Counted from the stretch's first letter, positions 6,575 to 15,806 are shown. The stretch is DNA of 47,920 bases from Bacillota bacterium (GCA_023414875.1 JAEZMV010000010.1:1-47920); one strand, 5' to 3'. Numbers and translations: made by a program. Notes: generated by a model from the letters alone, not told the origin.

Positions 6575-8023
6575 ATGAAACGACGTCAATGGATAGCTGT
6601 ATTTACTATCCTTTTAATAGCAATTTCCCCGTTATCAGGAACAAGCAGAGCCAAAGCTACAAGTACTGAGGATGCCGGTACAGATGTCTGGCCAAGCGGC
6701 CCCAGTGTTTATGCCGAATCAGCAATAGTTATGGAGGCCTCCACCGGACTTATCCTGTATGAGAAGAACATTAATGATGAACACTACCCTGCCAGTATTA
6801 CCAAGATTATGACGGTACTTTTGGCTCTTGAGAATTCTTCTCTGGGCGAAATCGTAACCTTCTCGAGGAATTCTGTTTATGATGTTGAGGCTGATAGCAG
6901 CCGTTTATGGATTGATGTAGGTGAACAGCTGACCATGCAGCAATGCTTGTACGGAATCTTACTAGAATCCGCGAATGATATTGCTTACGCTGTTGCTGAA
7001 CATGTTGCCGGGGATATAGAGAGTTTTGGAAAGATGATGACCGAACGTGCTAAGAGTCTTGGTTGTTTAAATACTAACTTTGTTAATCCTCATGGTTTAC
7101 AGGATGAAAACCACTACACAAGTGCTTACGATATGGCTTTAATTACAAGGGAGGCAATGAAAAATGAGACCTTCCGTAAGATATTTTCAACGCGTACCTC
7201 TCAGATACCGCCGACAAACCTTCAATCAGAAACCAGATACCTGGTAAATCATCATAAATTCATTAGAAAAGTTGATTACTTTTATGATGATTGTATCGGT
7301 GGTAAAACCGGATATACCTCGACATCTAAGTATACCTTGGTAAGTGTTGCAAAAAGAGGAGATTTAGAACTAATCTGCGTTGTTATGAGGGATGATACCT
7401 CTGCGCATCAATATACTGATACGCAGAAGCTTTTAGATTTTGGTTTTGATAACTTCTCTATCTATCCGATTGTAGACCTGGAGAGCACACAGACATTAAC
7501 AGAATCCCCGTTGTTTACCCGTTATAATTCTTTGTTAAGCAAGTCTGATTCACCCATTGTAACCGATTCAAAAGGATATCTTGTACTTCCAAATACTGCT
7601 TCCTTTCAGGATGCGCTGAAAGAGGTCTCCTTCTTTCAACCTTCCGGTAACGATAGCTCCTTCACTTCCGGCTCACCGGTAGTAAAAGAAGGAAACAATG
7701 TAATCGGAAAGATCTCCTACACCTATTATGGTAAATATGTTGGTGGAGCAGATATTCTTTATATACAGAAGGATTCCCCTTATTTAATAAAGACAGAGGT
7801 GGACAAAAAAATTCCTACAACAATTCCGGAACCAGTAACCCCTGAGAAAACAGAAGGAAACTTACGGCCAATTATCATAGGAGGTATTGTTGGATTTTTT
7901 GTTCTGGCGATTGGTTTATATTTTATATTAGTAGAGCTTCCCCGTTTAAAACGTAGAAATGCCTACTATAAAAAAAGATCTCTTCGTAAATCTTTTAAAG
8001 ATGATGATTTTTTAAATTTATAA
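6575..8023 (+). CDS. D-alanyl-D-alanine carboxypeptidase (DacF/PBP5 type)
   Basis: 482 residues. Trims the terminal D-Ala of peptidoglycan stem peptides outside the membrane. An N-terminal signal peptide (KRR then a hydrophobic stretch to about residue 25) precedes the peptidase domain with all three catalytic motifs: SITK at 74-77, SAN at 132-134 and KTG at 244-246. A PBP5-like C-terminal domain follows, then a transmembrane helix near residue 440 and a strongly basic cytoplasmic tail. A real membrane helix in place of the short amphipathic anchor of E. coli PBP5 is common in clostridia. It ends one base from the stop of the convergent neighbour. Confidence 0.93.
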   Translation: MKRRQWIAVFTILLIAISPLSGTSRAKATSTEDAGTDVWPSGPSVYAESAIVMEASTGLILYEKNINDEHYPASITKIMTVLLALENSSLGEIVTFSRNSVYDVEADSSRLWIDVGEQLTMQQCLYGILLESANDIAYAVAEHVAGDIESFGKMMTERAKSLGCLNTNFVNPHGLQDENHYTSAYDMALITREAMKNETFRKIFSTRTSQIPPTNLQSETRYLVNHHKFIRKVDYFYDDCIGGKTGYTSTSKYTLVSVAKRGDLELICVVMRDDTSAHQYTDTQKLLDFGFDNFSIYPIVDLESTQTLTESPLFTRYNSLLSKSDSPIVTDSKGYLVLPNTASFQDALKEVSFFQPSGNDSSFTSGSPVVKEGNNVIGKISYTYYGKYVGGADILYIQKDSPYLIKTEVDKKIPTTIPEPVTPEKTEGNLRPIIIGGIVGFFVLAIGLYFILVELPRLKRRNAYYKKRSLRKSFKDDDFLNL

Positions 8024-8024
8024 C

Positions 8025-8807
8025 CTATTGTCCAGCCGATGCAAACAATTCTGCTATTTCATCCGATGTCAGATTTTTATTCGGATCAGTATACAGAGGT
8101 ATTACCTTAGGTGTAGCGACAGTCTCTTCCTCATCCGAAAAATCAACAGCCTCAGGTTCCGGCTCCTCCTTCAGGGGCCAGGATAACTCTGGGGCATTTT
8201 CATTAATCTCCGAATTAATCGGTAGATTCTTTAGTTCCTTCATTAGCTCATGATTGCTCTCAAGTAAATCCAGAATTTTTGATACATGCTCCTGTAAAGA
8301 ATCCTTTATGCTTTCCTCACGAATCGCTTGCATTAATTGCTTTGCATTTTCATTATTATAATTTATCTCCAGATTCAAAGCATTCTTCTGCCCTTCCAAG
8401 GCTTTCTTCTGCAACTCAACCATCTTATGAAGTTCTCTTACAATATTGTTTTCTATTGTTTCTTGCCTTATTTGAATATTATCAAATTGTAGCTCAAGCA
8501 TAGCCGCATTTTTCTTTGTCGCAGTATAGGTAGCTTTTTGTAAATTCACTAGTTCGTTATATTTTTCATTCCATCGATCATTCTCTTCTTGAAGAACATG
8601 ATCTATATAAAATTTACCACTATCCCTGCTATGTACTAATTTACTCCGAATTGAGTCCATAAACAAATATCCAGTAATCAGAACTACGAAGCCTATGCAT
8701 ACTGTACTGAATAAATCACCCTCTAATATTACAATACAATAAGCTTCTCCCATTAAGGCCGCTATAAAACAAAGTCCAAAAAATATAATGTTAATTCGTT
8801 TTGCCAT
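8025..8807 (-). CDS. Membrane-anchored coiled-coil protein, function unknown
   Basis: 260 residues. Two hydrophobic segments near the N-terminus (about 7-27 and 34-52) would leave a long cytoplasmic part. That part is mostly predicted coiled coil (about 75-190), then an acidic, Pro/Glu-rich linker, then the C-terminal element DPNKNLTSDEIAELFASAG. The last element resembles the short EIxALF/EIDALL peptides at the ends of some partner-binding proteins such as FliM and FliN; that is a resemblance only. The gene follows phoR by 84 bases on the same strand and may receive read-through from it. Family not recognised. It is convergent with the dacF-like gene with a one-base gap. Confidence 0.8.
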   Translation of the reverse strand: MAKRINIIFFGLCFIAALMGEAYCIVILEGDLFSTVCIGFVVLITGYLFMDSIRSKLVHSRDSGKFYIDHVLQEENDRWNEKYNELVNLQKATYTATKKNAAMLELQFDNIQIRQETIENNIVRELHKMVELQKKALEGQKNALNLEINYNNENAKQLMQAIREESIKDSLQEHVSKILDLLESNHELMKELKNLPINSEINENAPELSWPLKEEPEPEAVDFSDEEETVATPKVIPLYTDPNKNLTSDEIAELFASAGQ

Positions 8808-8891
8808 CTCCGGAAAACCCCCATCTTCGCCGTATTTGCGAACATTTCTCGTATCATCTATATCGACACATTTTGGAAAAAGGATTAGTAT

Positions 8892-10292
8892 TTACAACTG
8901 TTTGACAGGTAGACGGACGGTAAACTTCGTACCCTCCATCAGTGTACTTTCCAGCTCTATCGATCCATTATAGTAGTTTACAATATGCTTCACTATGGAA
9001 AGCCCCAGCCCTGTTCCCCCTACTTTTTTACTACGACCCTTATCCACCCGATAAAATCTCTCAAAAATACGTAGTTTCGCATCCTCAGGGATTCCAACAC
9101 CTGTATCCTCAACAATAATGATCATCTCTTTAGCCTCTAAGAACACTGTAACATTAACTGATCCACCGGGTTTATTATATTTAATTGCATTCGTTAAAAG
9201 ATTACTGATTAGCTCTCTTATCTGTTGTGCATTTGCATGTATTATCAGCGGCTTACAAGACATTTTAATCGTTACCTGACATTCCTGTGCGAGAGGTTCT
9301 AATGAGTTGCACACTTCCCTTACCAATGGACATACGCGAACCTCACTTAATTCGATTTCAGCTTCTTTTGTTTCAAGACGTGAAATCATAAGAATATCAT
9401 TAATTAGATTTGTCATATTAACGGTCTCTTTTTTGATTCTTGAAAGAAAATCCTTCTGCATCATTTCATCGGTTGCCATACCATTTTCAATTAATTCAAG
9501 ATAACCTCGGATTGAAGTAAGCGGTGTTTTTAATTCATGTGAAACATTTGAGAAAAACTCCTGCCTAACCATTCTCTCAAACTCAATCCGGTTCATATAC
9601 TCATTCACTGATTTTGACATTTGCATTGTAGTTTCTGCAATGATATTCATCTCATCATATTTATAATTTTTAAAATGAAATTCCGGCTTCTCTTCTTTTA
9701 GCTTATGCAGCTCCTCTGCAATCTCGATCAAAGGTTTTGTAACGGAGCGTGCAAAACGCCGTGCAAATATAATGGAAACTAGTAATGATATCCCGATACT
9801 TATTAATATCGCGGGTATCAACAAGCCAATATACTGTTCCAGTCCTGAAAAGGGAACCGCCATACGAAGGATATACTTTTCATTTTCAGATAGAACAGCA
9901 ACATAAAGCATCTGCTCCTTCAAGGTTTCAGACTCTCTTGTTGCATATCCAATGCCTCGATTCATTGCTTCCTTAATTTCTTCTCTGTCTCTGTGATTAT
10001 CCATCATTAAACCATCTTTTATATTACTGTCAGCAATAACCCTTCCTTCTATGTCAATTATAGTAAAACGCGTTCTTTCATTTTCTGTTATTTCCTTCAG
10101 ACTATCTACCTGAGCTTTCAGATCTCCACTGTAATTAAGTCCATGTTCCGCAATTCTAACGGAGTAAAGCATATCTTTTTCTGTTTTATCAATAATAATG
10201 TTACTGATTACTGCACCAAAAATACTGCCGCTTAGGATAAGCGCCAGTAATAATATCAATATAAACCTTTGAAAAATAGCTGTCTTCATCAA
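8892..10292 (-). CDS. phoR: Phosphate-sensing histidine kinase PhoR
   Basis: 466 residues. Inner-membrane sensor kinase of the phosphate regulon. A first membrane helix (about 10-32), an extracytoplasmic region with a small PAS-like sensor fold to about 150, a second helix (about 154-177), a HAMP-type linker and then the kinase core. The phosphorylated His is 252 in FFSNVSHELKTPLTSIRG; the ATPase domain shows NLLTNAIKYN, DTGVGIP and GGTGLGLSIV. The start overlaps the phoB stop by four bases (ATGA), so translation is probably coupled. Identity as PhoR rests on its place behind pstSCAB-phoU. Confidence 0.92.
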   Translation of the reverse strand: MMKTAIFQRFILILLLALILSGSIFGAVISNIIIDKTEKDMLYSVRIAEHGLNYSGDLKAQVDSLKEITENERTRFTIIDIEGRVIADSNIKDGLMMDNHRDREEIKEAMNRGIGYATRESETLKEQMLYVAVLSENEKYILRMAVPFSGLEQYIGLLIPAILISIGISLLVSIIFARRFARSVTKPLIEIAEELHKLKEEKPEFHFKNYKYDEMNIIAETTMQMSKSVNEYMNRIEFERMVRQEFFSNVSHELKTPLTSIRGYLELIENGMATDEMMQKDFLSRIKKETVNMTNLINDILMISRLETKEAEIELSEVRVCPLVREVCNSLEPLAQECQVTIKMSCKPLIIHANAQQIRELISNLLTNAIKYNKPGGSVNVTVFLEAKEMIIIVEDTGVGIPEDAKLRIFERFYRVDKGRSKKVGGTGLGLSIVKHIVNYYNGSIELESTLMEGTKFTVRLPVKQL

Positions 10293-10975
10293 TCACCTGT
10301 TCCGGTAAACCGATATCCTACACTTCTTACGGTCTTAATACAGTCCGTCCCTACTCTACCAAGTTTTTGTCTTAAGGTTCGAATATGAATATCTAATGTT
10401 CTTGTTTCTCCATCATATTCATAGCCCCATATTTGATTTAATAACTCGTCCCTACTCACAACACGGTTATTGTGCTCTATCAAATACAGAAGGAGTTCAT
10501 ACTCTTTATAGGTCAATTCAATGATTTCACCGTCATTTTTTACTTCTCTGGTATGTGGATTAATTATAAGCGTCTTAAAATTTATGATAGCTCCCACTTC
10601 TTCTTTATTTGTTCTTCGAAGCAGAGATCTAATTCGTGCTGCGAGCTCTAATACACTAAAGGGTTTGGTAATATAATCATCGGCTCCAACGTCAAGTCCC
10701 ATAACCTTATCAAGTTCTTTATCCTTGGCCGTTAAACAGATTACCGGTACATTCTTTAATTTTGCATTCTGCCTTAACAGACGAATTGCAGATAAACCGT
10801 CCATACCCGGAAGCATCAGATCAAATATTGCCAAATCAGGTTTGTCATCATTCATATCAATTAGAGCCGATTCCGCAGATTCGTATGCTTGAATCCGATA
10901 TCCAAAACCTTCTAACGCAATCTTTAACAACTCCCGAATGCTCTCATCATCCTCAACTACATATAACTTTTCCAA
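10289..10975 (-). CDS. phoB: Phosphate regulon response regulator PhoB (PhoP in Firmicutes)
   Basis: 228 residues, OmpR/PhoB family. Receiver domain with acidic pocket EDDE at the N-terminus, phospho-acceptor Asp52 in FDLMLPGMDG and the conserved Lys in LTAKDKE. The C-terminal winged helix (about 130-225) includes LTYKEYELLLYLIEHN and ends KTVRSVGYRF. It would bind TT(A/T)ACA-type direct repeats such as the one at 15449-15465. It starts 15 bases after the phoU stop and overlaps phoR, completing the pst-pho operon. Confidence 0.94.
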   Translation of the reverse strand: MEKLYVVEDDESIRELLKIALEGFGYRIQAYESAESALIDMNDDKPDLAIFDLMLPGMDGLSAIRLLRQNAKLKNVPVICLTAKDKELDKVMGLDVGADDYITKPFSVLELAARIRSLLRRTNKEEVGAIINFKTLIINPHTREVKNDGEIIELTYKEYELLLYLIEHNNRVVSRDELLNQIWGYEYDGETRTLDIHIRTLRQKLGRVGTDCIKTVRSVGYRFTGTGD

Positions 10976-10990
10976 ATGATAACCCCCTAT

Positions 10991-11653
10991 TTACAAAATT
11001 CTAATGTTATTCACTGAACCGGTCTCGTGAAACTCTGTCCATTCACAGATATTTACCGCATGGTCTCCAATCCGTTCAAAGTATTTTGCTATCATTAGGA
11101 TGTCCACGCACTGGTCTACATGCTCACTGGAGGCCCTTAGAAGGGTTGCCACTTCCTCCTTAACTTTATCGAATAAATCGTCTACTTCATCGTCCTGTTT
11201 TATTGTTTTTTTAGCATCTTCTATATTTAATGACGTAAAGGCAGCAACTGAATTATGAACCATCCCCTTAGCTACTTTTCCCATCTCCGGAATGTGTTTC
11301 ACCAAATTATAGATTGGCTCCCTTTTTTCTCGAATGATTAATTCTGCTATATCTGCAGCATGATCTCCGATTCGTTCCATATCAGTTACCACTTTAAGTG
11401 CGGTAGTAACAATTCTTAAATCTCTTGCTACCGGCTGTTGCTTCAGGATAAGGGATAAACATCTGGATTCAATTGTTTTTTCGATATCATTTATATTTCT
11501 ATCTCCCTGAATGATTTCATTCGCTATCACTTCATTCTGAGATTCAAAAGCCTCTAATGTTTTTTCAATAGCCTGTTCAATGAGCTGTCCCATCTCAGTT
11601 AAGTTCTCTCTTAGTAATTGTAGCTCGTGTTCAAAGGTTAATCTAGCGGTCAT
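10991..11653 (-). CDS. phoU: Phosphate signalling protein PhoU
   Basis: 220 residues. Two three-helix bundle repeats, each with the family's metal-binding motif seen as ERIGDHAADIAE and again as ERIGDHAVNICE. PhoU links the Pst transporter to PhoR and keeps the regulon off when phosphate is plentiful. I start at the ATG giving MTARLTFEHELQLL because AAGGAGG lies a few bases before it. A longer in-frame reading adds 17 residues but has no ribosome-binding site and does not match the family's N-terminus. Confidence 0.95.
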   Translation of the reverse strand: MTARLTFEHELQLLRENLTEMGQLIEQAIEKTLEAFESQNEVIANEIIQGDRNINDIEKTIESRCLSLILKQQPVARDLRIVTTALKVVTDMERIGDHAADIAELIIREKREPIYNLVKHIPEMGKVAKGMVHNSVAAFTSLNIEDAKKTIKQDDEVDDLFDKVKEEVATLLRASSEHVDQCVDILMIAKYFERIGDHAVNICEWTEFHETGSVNNIRIL

Positions 11654-11713
11654 AAAATACCTCCTTATAATTCTGATTATAGTGGATGTGGTTTCCTCTG
11701 TCAAACTATAGCA

Positions 11714-12472
11714 TCAACCAAATCTTCCGGTAATGTAATCCTCTGTCCGCTTATCCACAGGTCTTGTGAAGAGTGTATCAGTGGGTGCAAATTCCACTAC
11801 TTCTCCCACCAAGAAGAACGCTGTATAATCAGAGATACGAGCTGCTTGCTGCATGTTATGGGTAACAATAGCAACTGTATACTTTTCCTTTAATTCGGAC
11901 ATTAGATCTTCAATTTTTAAGGTTGAAATCGGGTCTAAGGCTGAGGTTGGTTCATCCATCAGAAGAACCTCCGGTTCTACTGCCAATGCCCTTGCAATAC
12001 ATAATCTCTGCTGTTGACCTCCTGAAAGCCCAAGTGCTGATTTTTTTAGGCGGTGTTTTACTTCATCAAATAATGCAGCTCCCTTTAAGCTTTCCTCTAC
12101 AATCTCATCCAGCTTTGACTTTGATTTAATTCCATGAATTCTGGGTCCATATGCAATGTTATCATAGATGGACATCGGAAATGGATTAGGCTGCTGGAAT
12201 ACCATACCGATTTTCTTGCGTAATAAGGTTGTATCAACTCTGGGATCGTATATATCTTCTCCGTCCAGTGTTACTGTTCCATTAATTACTACCCCCGGTA
12301 TTAAATCATTCATCCGATTTAACGTCTTTAAAAAGGTTGATTTACCGCAACCGGAAGGCCCAATAAATGCAGTGATCGCTTTTTCTTTTATATTCATATC
12401 AACATTTTTTAGCGCATGATTTGTTCCGTAATATAGATTTAAATTTTTAGTGTTTATTTTATCCTTAATCAT
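11714..12472 (-). CDS. pstB: Phosphate ABC transporter, ATP-binding protein
   Basis: 252 residues, normal length. Walker A GPSGCGKSTFLK, signature LSGGQQQRL, Walker B LLMDEPTSALD and the switch His in VTHNM are all present. Drives phosphate uptake through PstA/PstC. A 14-base loop hairpin (CTTAAATT/AATTTAAG, 12509-12538) lies in the 87-base gap between pstA and this gene and might tune their relative expression. A perfect TTATCCACA within this coding region at 11751 is probably chance. Confidence 0.96.
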   Translation of the reverse strand: MIKDKINTKNLNLYYGTNHALKNVDMNIKEKAITAFIGPSGCGKSTFLKTLNRMNDLIPGVVINGTVTLDGEDIYDPRVDTTLLRKKIGMVFQQPNPFPMSIYDNIAYGPRIHGIKSKSKLDEIVEESLKGAALFDEVKHRLKKSALGLSGGQQQRLCIARALAVEPEVLLMDEPTSALDPISTLKIEDLMSELKEKYTVAIVTHNMQQAARISDYTAFFLVGEVVEFAPTDTLFTRPVDKRTEDYITGRFG

Positions 12473-12559
12473 ATATCCTCCATTTATGTGTCATTCCTAC
12501 GATTCCAACTTAAATTATAAATTGTAATCAAATTTAAGATTATCTTCCAGGCAATCCTT

Positions 12560-13441
12560 TTACTTATTCACATTAAATTTATGTGATAAGAACTTCGTTA
12601 ACATATTAATAGCAAATACGATTATCAATAAGACAAGGGCTATACCAAACGCCGCATCATATTTTGCTTTTTCCATACTCAGGAATAGTTGAATCGTTAA
12701 AGTTCCCCCTGGCTGTAATATCTTTTCTACCAGGCCTTCCCCATAATTTCCCAACTTAGGAAGCAGATAACCACTCCCGGCGGTGAACAATAAGGCTGCC
12801 GATTCACCTACAATACGCCCAATGGATAGAATAATACCCGTAATAATGCCCGGCATCGCAGATGGTAATAGAATCGTCCTAATCATATACCATTTTGTTG
12901 CTCCGATACCCAGTGCTCCGCTTCTATAGCTATTGGGAACTGTTTTTAGTGCTTCCTGTGTATTTCTTGTTATTAAAGGAAGTACCATAAGTACCAGCGT
13001 CAAGGATCCGGTTAAAATAGAATAGCCTAATTTTAACGTAAGACCAAAGAATACATAACCAAACAGACCAAAGACAATCGATGGAATACCGGCAAGTGTT
13101 TCTGTCGTAAACTCAATGAGGCGAACCAGCTTACCCGGCTTTGCATATTCATTCAAGTAAATTGCAGCACCCACACCGAAAGGTATCGCTATAATCAGCG
13201 TTATAATGATAATGTAAAGTGTATTTATAATGTTTCCAGCTATACCAAAGGTTCCTTTGATCGAACTCGGTACTGTGGTTAGGAATCTCCAGTTTACTGA
13301 GGAAATCCCCCGAAAAGTTACGTAAGCTACAATTCCTGCTAGTAGGAAAATCGAAATGGATGAGCATAGATATATAATGCCGTGTATGAAACCCTCCAAT
13401 GGTCTTGGGCGTTTATCATAAATGCTGTTAGTTATCGGCAT
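12560..13441 (-). CDS. pstA: Phosphate ABC transporter, permease PstA
   Basis: 293 residues with about six membrane helices. The permease (EAA-type) loop that docks on PstB is visible as ALKTVPNSYRSGALGIGATK. Forms the channel with PstC. Its start lies inside the end of pstC (14-base overlap), which suggests coupled translation. Confidence 0.94.
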   Translation of the reverse strand: MPITNSIYDKRPRPLEGFIHGIIYLCSSISIFLLAGIVAYVTFRGISSVNWRFLTTVPSSIKGTFGIAGNIINTLYIIIITLIIAIPFGVGAAIYLNEYAKPGKLVRLIEFTTETLAGIPSIVFGLFGYVFFGLTLKLGYSILTGSLTLVLMVLPLITRNTQEALKTVPNSYRSGALGIGATKWYMIRTILLPSAMPGIITGIILSIGRIVGESAALLFTAGSGYLLPKLGNYGEGLVEKILQPGGTLTIQLFLSMEKAKYDAAFGIALVLLIIVFAINMLTKFLSHKFNVNK

Positions 13442-14366
13442 TTTTCTTGCCTCCCTTCATTACTTTGTTCAATACCAAGTTTATCATAATAATAAAAGCA
13501 AATAGAATTAATCCTATGGTAAATAGTACTCTTTTATGTGTATCCGAAGCATAGGACATTTCACTAACAACTGCAGTTGTCAAAAAACGTACCGAATTAA
13601 AGGGTAAGGGTAGATTTGCTCCATTTCCCGCAACCAAACTGATTGCCATGGCTTCACCAATGGCTCTCCCAACTCCAAGGACAACAGCCGTAACAATACC
13701 TGATTTTGCTGCCGGAAGAATCACCTTAAAGATTGTCTGAATATGCGTGGCACCTAAAGCCAGAGATGCTTGCTTATAGTGGCGAGGCACTGCTTTCAGT
13801 GCAGTTTCACTGATATTAATAACGGTAGGTAAAATCATGATTGCCAGAACGAGAACAGCCGAGATCAAATTTGATCCTCCTGTAAATTGATGAGTTGGAG
13901 AATCCTTAAACAGAGCCAGCTCAAGCTTATATATAAATGGATTTAAAATCAAAATACCTAACAGTCCATAAATTACGGATGGAATACCGGCTAATAGCTC
14001 TACTGCCGGCTTAACGATGCCTGCCAGTCTTTTTGGAGCTGTTTCTGCTAAAAATACCGCAGTCATAACACCGATTGGTACTCCGATCAAAATAGCCAAG
14101 GTAGTACCAACAATTGATGTTAAAATTACATACAAAATTCCATAGCTAGGATCTGCTGCGTTCGGTTTCCAAACCGTTCCAAATAATATTTCCTTTAAAC
14201 CGACTTCAAAAATTGCTGGTGTACCGCTTACTATCATATATAAAGTAATAGAAAAAACGGCCAAAACAGCAAAAAAAGCACAGGCAATAAAAACAAATGC
14301 TGCAGTCCTTTCTACGGTATTCTTAGTTTTATAACTACCTATAATGGAGAAATTCTTATCACTCAT
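13428..14366 (-). CDS. pstC: Phosphate ABC transporter, permease PstC
   Basis: 312 residues with about six membrane helices. The coupling loop is visible as ALKAVPRHYKQASLALGATH and the family segment ELLAGIPSVIYGLLG is present. An AAGGAG ribosome-binding site precedes the start. It is separated from pstS by 92 bases that hold a strong hairpin, the usual arrangement that lets the binding protein be made in excess over the permeases. Confidence 0.95.
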   Translation of the reverse strand: MSDKNFSIIGSYKTKNTVERTAAFVFIACAFFAVLAVFSITLYMIVSGTPAIFEVGLKEILFGTVWKPNAADPSYGILYVILTSIVGTTLAILIGVPIGVMTAVFLAETAPKRLAGIVKPAVELLAGIPSVIYGLLGILILNPFIYKLELALFKDSPTHQFTGGSNLISAVLVLAIMILPTVINISETALKAVPRHYKQASLALGATHIQTIFKVILPAAKSGIVTAVVLGVGRAIGEAMAISLVAGNGANLPLPFNSVRFLTTAVVSEMSYASDTHKRVLFTIGLILFAFIIMINLVLNKVMKGGKKNADN

Positions 14367-14398
14367 ATAAACTCCTTATCATGTTATTAGCAGCTATA

Positions 14399-14431
14399 GG
14401 AAGAATTATTCTGTCATCGGATAACTCTTCC
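14399..14431 (-). terminator. Intercistronic hairpin between pstS and pstC (partial terminator or 3' stabiliser)
   Basis: On the minus strand GGAAGAGTTAT pairs with ATAATTCTTCC (one G-U pair) around a 10- to 11-base loop. No T-tract follows. It lies just after the pstS stop, where a stem-loop commonly protects or attenuates the transcript in pst operons. Confidence 0.55.
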
Positions 14432-14458
14432 TTTGCATATGATGTGTTAACTCATCAA

Positions 14459-15316
14459 TTATTTATCAACGGTTATTAATCCAACGTTCTTGATAAGCTC
14501 TTGTCCTTCCTCTGACATCATGTATTCGAAGAAAGCCTGAACTAATTCACTCTGCTCTGAGATCGCACCTTTCGTAGCCATTACAAAGGGTCTGCTAAGT
14601 AAATAATTACCTGCCTTAATATTCTCTTCGGTGGGTTCTATGCTATCAATACTTACTGTGTTAACACTGTCATCAATAACATCCAAGGATACATATCCGA
14701 TTGCCCCGGGAATTGAAGAAACCTTTGCTAATACACCGCCAGTACTGTTAATTTCATTTGAGTATCTGCACATATCTTCAATTTCCAGAAGCTCTTCAAA
14801 TGCACCTCTGGTACCTGAACCTGACTCTCTTCCTACAACAACGATTGGCTGATCTGCTCCGCCTACTTCACTCCAGTTTGTAACTTCACCTTTATAAATT
14901 TGTACTAACTGATCTTTATGAAGGCTTAAAGTAGTATTTGCTCTATCAACAATTACTGCAATTCCATCAATAGCTACAATATTTTCAATAGCTCCGGAAC
15001 TGATTTCCGTGTTCTTCAAATTTCTTGAGGAATTTCCTATATCTACAGTTCCTGCAACAACAGCCTCTATACCTGCACTGGATCCGGTAAATTCGGGTGA
15101 AACCAGGACATTGGTATATTTCAACATAAATGCCTCTGCAGCTGCATTCGCCAGCTTCTCCATTGAGGTGGAACCTGCCATAGTAATTGTCCCGCTTAAA
15201 TCCTTTGTTCCTGTTATGTTTCCGGATTTTGCATCATTTCCACATGCTGTTAATGCTCCCGTTATTAATACACTAATCATAATAAGTGCAACAAACATTT
15301 TTATTTTTTTCTTCAT
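14459..15316 (-). CDS. pstS: Phosphate-binding lipoprotein PstS
   Basis: 285 residues. Lipoprotein signal peptide with basic start MKKKIK, hydrophobic core and lipobox LTAC, giving a lipid-anchored phosphate receptor on the outer face of the membrane. The phosphate-binding residues lie in the family segments ITMAGSTSMEKLA, SAGIEAV and VVGRESGSGTRGAFEE. The start is the ATG giving MKKKIK: GGAGG lies six bases before it, whereas an upstream in-frame ATG overlaps that site. First gene of the pst-pho operon, behind a Pho box at 15449-15465. Confidence 0.96.
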   Translation of the reverse strand: MKKKIKMFVALIMISVLITGALTACGNDAKSGNITGTKDLSGTITMAGSTSMEKLANAAAEAFMLKYTNVLVSPEFTGSSAGIEAVVAGTVDIGNSSRNLKNTEISSGAIENIVAIDGIAVIVDRANTTLSLHKDQLVQIYKGEVTNWSEVGGADQPIVVVGRESGSGTRGAFEELLEIEDMCRYSNEINSTGGVLAKVSSIPGAIGYVSLDVIDDSVNTVSIDSIEPTEENIKAGNYLLSRPFVMATKGAISEQSELVQAFFEYMMSEEGQELIKNVGLITVDK

Positions 15317-15329
15317 ATTTACCTCCATT

Positions 15330-15345
15330 CCGCCGCTGACGGCGG
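15330..15345 (-). promoter_or_regulatory. GC-only hairpin abutting the pstS ribosome-binding site
   Basis: CCGCCG and CGGCGG form a perfect six-base all-GC stem with a four-base loop. On the transcript the stem ends three bases before the GGAGG of pstS. It stands out in this AT-rich leader and may affect translation initiation or RNA stability. Confidence 0.6.
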
Positions 15346-15448
15346 CACAAACAATACCTGAAAGAAGTTTCTCTTCTTATCTCTTCTCTTTACAGTATTA
15401 AAATAACATTTTTTACTTAACGTAAATATCACGATATCGTTTAGACTT

Positions 15449-15465
15449 TGTTAATTAAATGTAAA
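15449..15465 (-). promoter_or_regulatory. Pho box (PhoB/PhoP binding site) upstream of pstS
   Basis: On the minus strand TTTACA (15460-15465) and TTAACA (15449-15454) are spaced by five bases. This matches the 11-base-period TT(A/T)ACA repeats bound by the Firmicute PhoP regulator; a weaker third unit (TAAACG) follows in phase. The core promoter itself is not clear. Confidence 0.65.
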
Positions 15466-15565
15466 GTTATATAATGGAACGTGTTATAAGGAATATTATT
15501 CTTTTTTTTAGTTTTATTATTCTGTTCTGATTTTTGTGGTCTTTTGGACTCAAACCCTAACGAAC

Positions 15566-15619
15566 AAAAAGGATGTTGAATTTAAACCCTTCCTATTACG
15601 GTTTAAATTCAACATCCTT
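15566..15619 (-). terminator. Terminator of tRNA-Arg
   Basis: A perfect 20-bp inverted repeat (15569-15588 with 15600-15619) encloses an 11-base loop; five T residues follow on the minus strand (15566-15570). It lies 16 bases after the tRNA. The stem is unusually long for a terminator. Confidence 0.85.
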
Positions 15620-15634
15620 ATCCTTTATCAATAA

Positions 15635-15708
15635 CGTGCCTGGCGGGATTCGAACCCACGGCCTTCCGCTTAGGAGGCGGACGCTCTATCCTGCTGAGCT
15701 ACAAGCAC
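15635..15708 (-). tRNA. tRNA-Arg (anticodon CCT)
   Basis: 74 bases on the minus strand. Acceptor GTGCTTG pairs with CAGGCAC (one G-T pair); D arm AGCTCAGCAGGATAGAGC; anticodon loop CTCCTAA gives CCT, reading AGG; T arm GGTTCGAATCC. Discriminator G; CCA not encoded. Confidence 0.96.
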
Positions 15709-15721
15709 ACTCGCAATAGTT

Positions 15722-15750
15722 ATTCTACTATTTCCTGCTTCTTAAGTCAA
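15722..15750 (-). promoter_or_regulatory. Promoter of tRNA-Arg
   Basis: On the minus strand: TTGACT (15745-15750), a 17-base spacer, TAGAAT (15722-15727). Confidence 0.75.
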
Positions 15751-15806
15751 TAACTAAGATAATAGAAACCTAGCATTTTACCTCCTATACACCTAAAGGA
15801 CTCCGA

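Noticed and set aside
11751..11759. Perfect TTATCCACA inside pstB
   Set aside because: Single copy within a conserved coding stretch; most likely chance.
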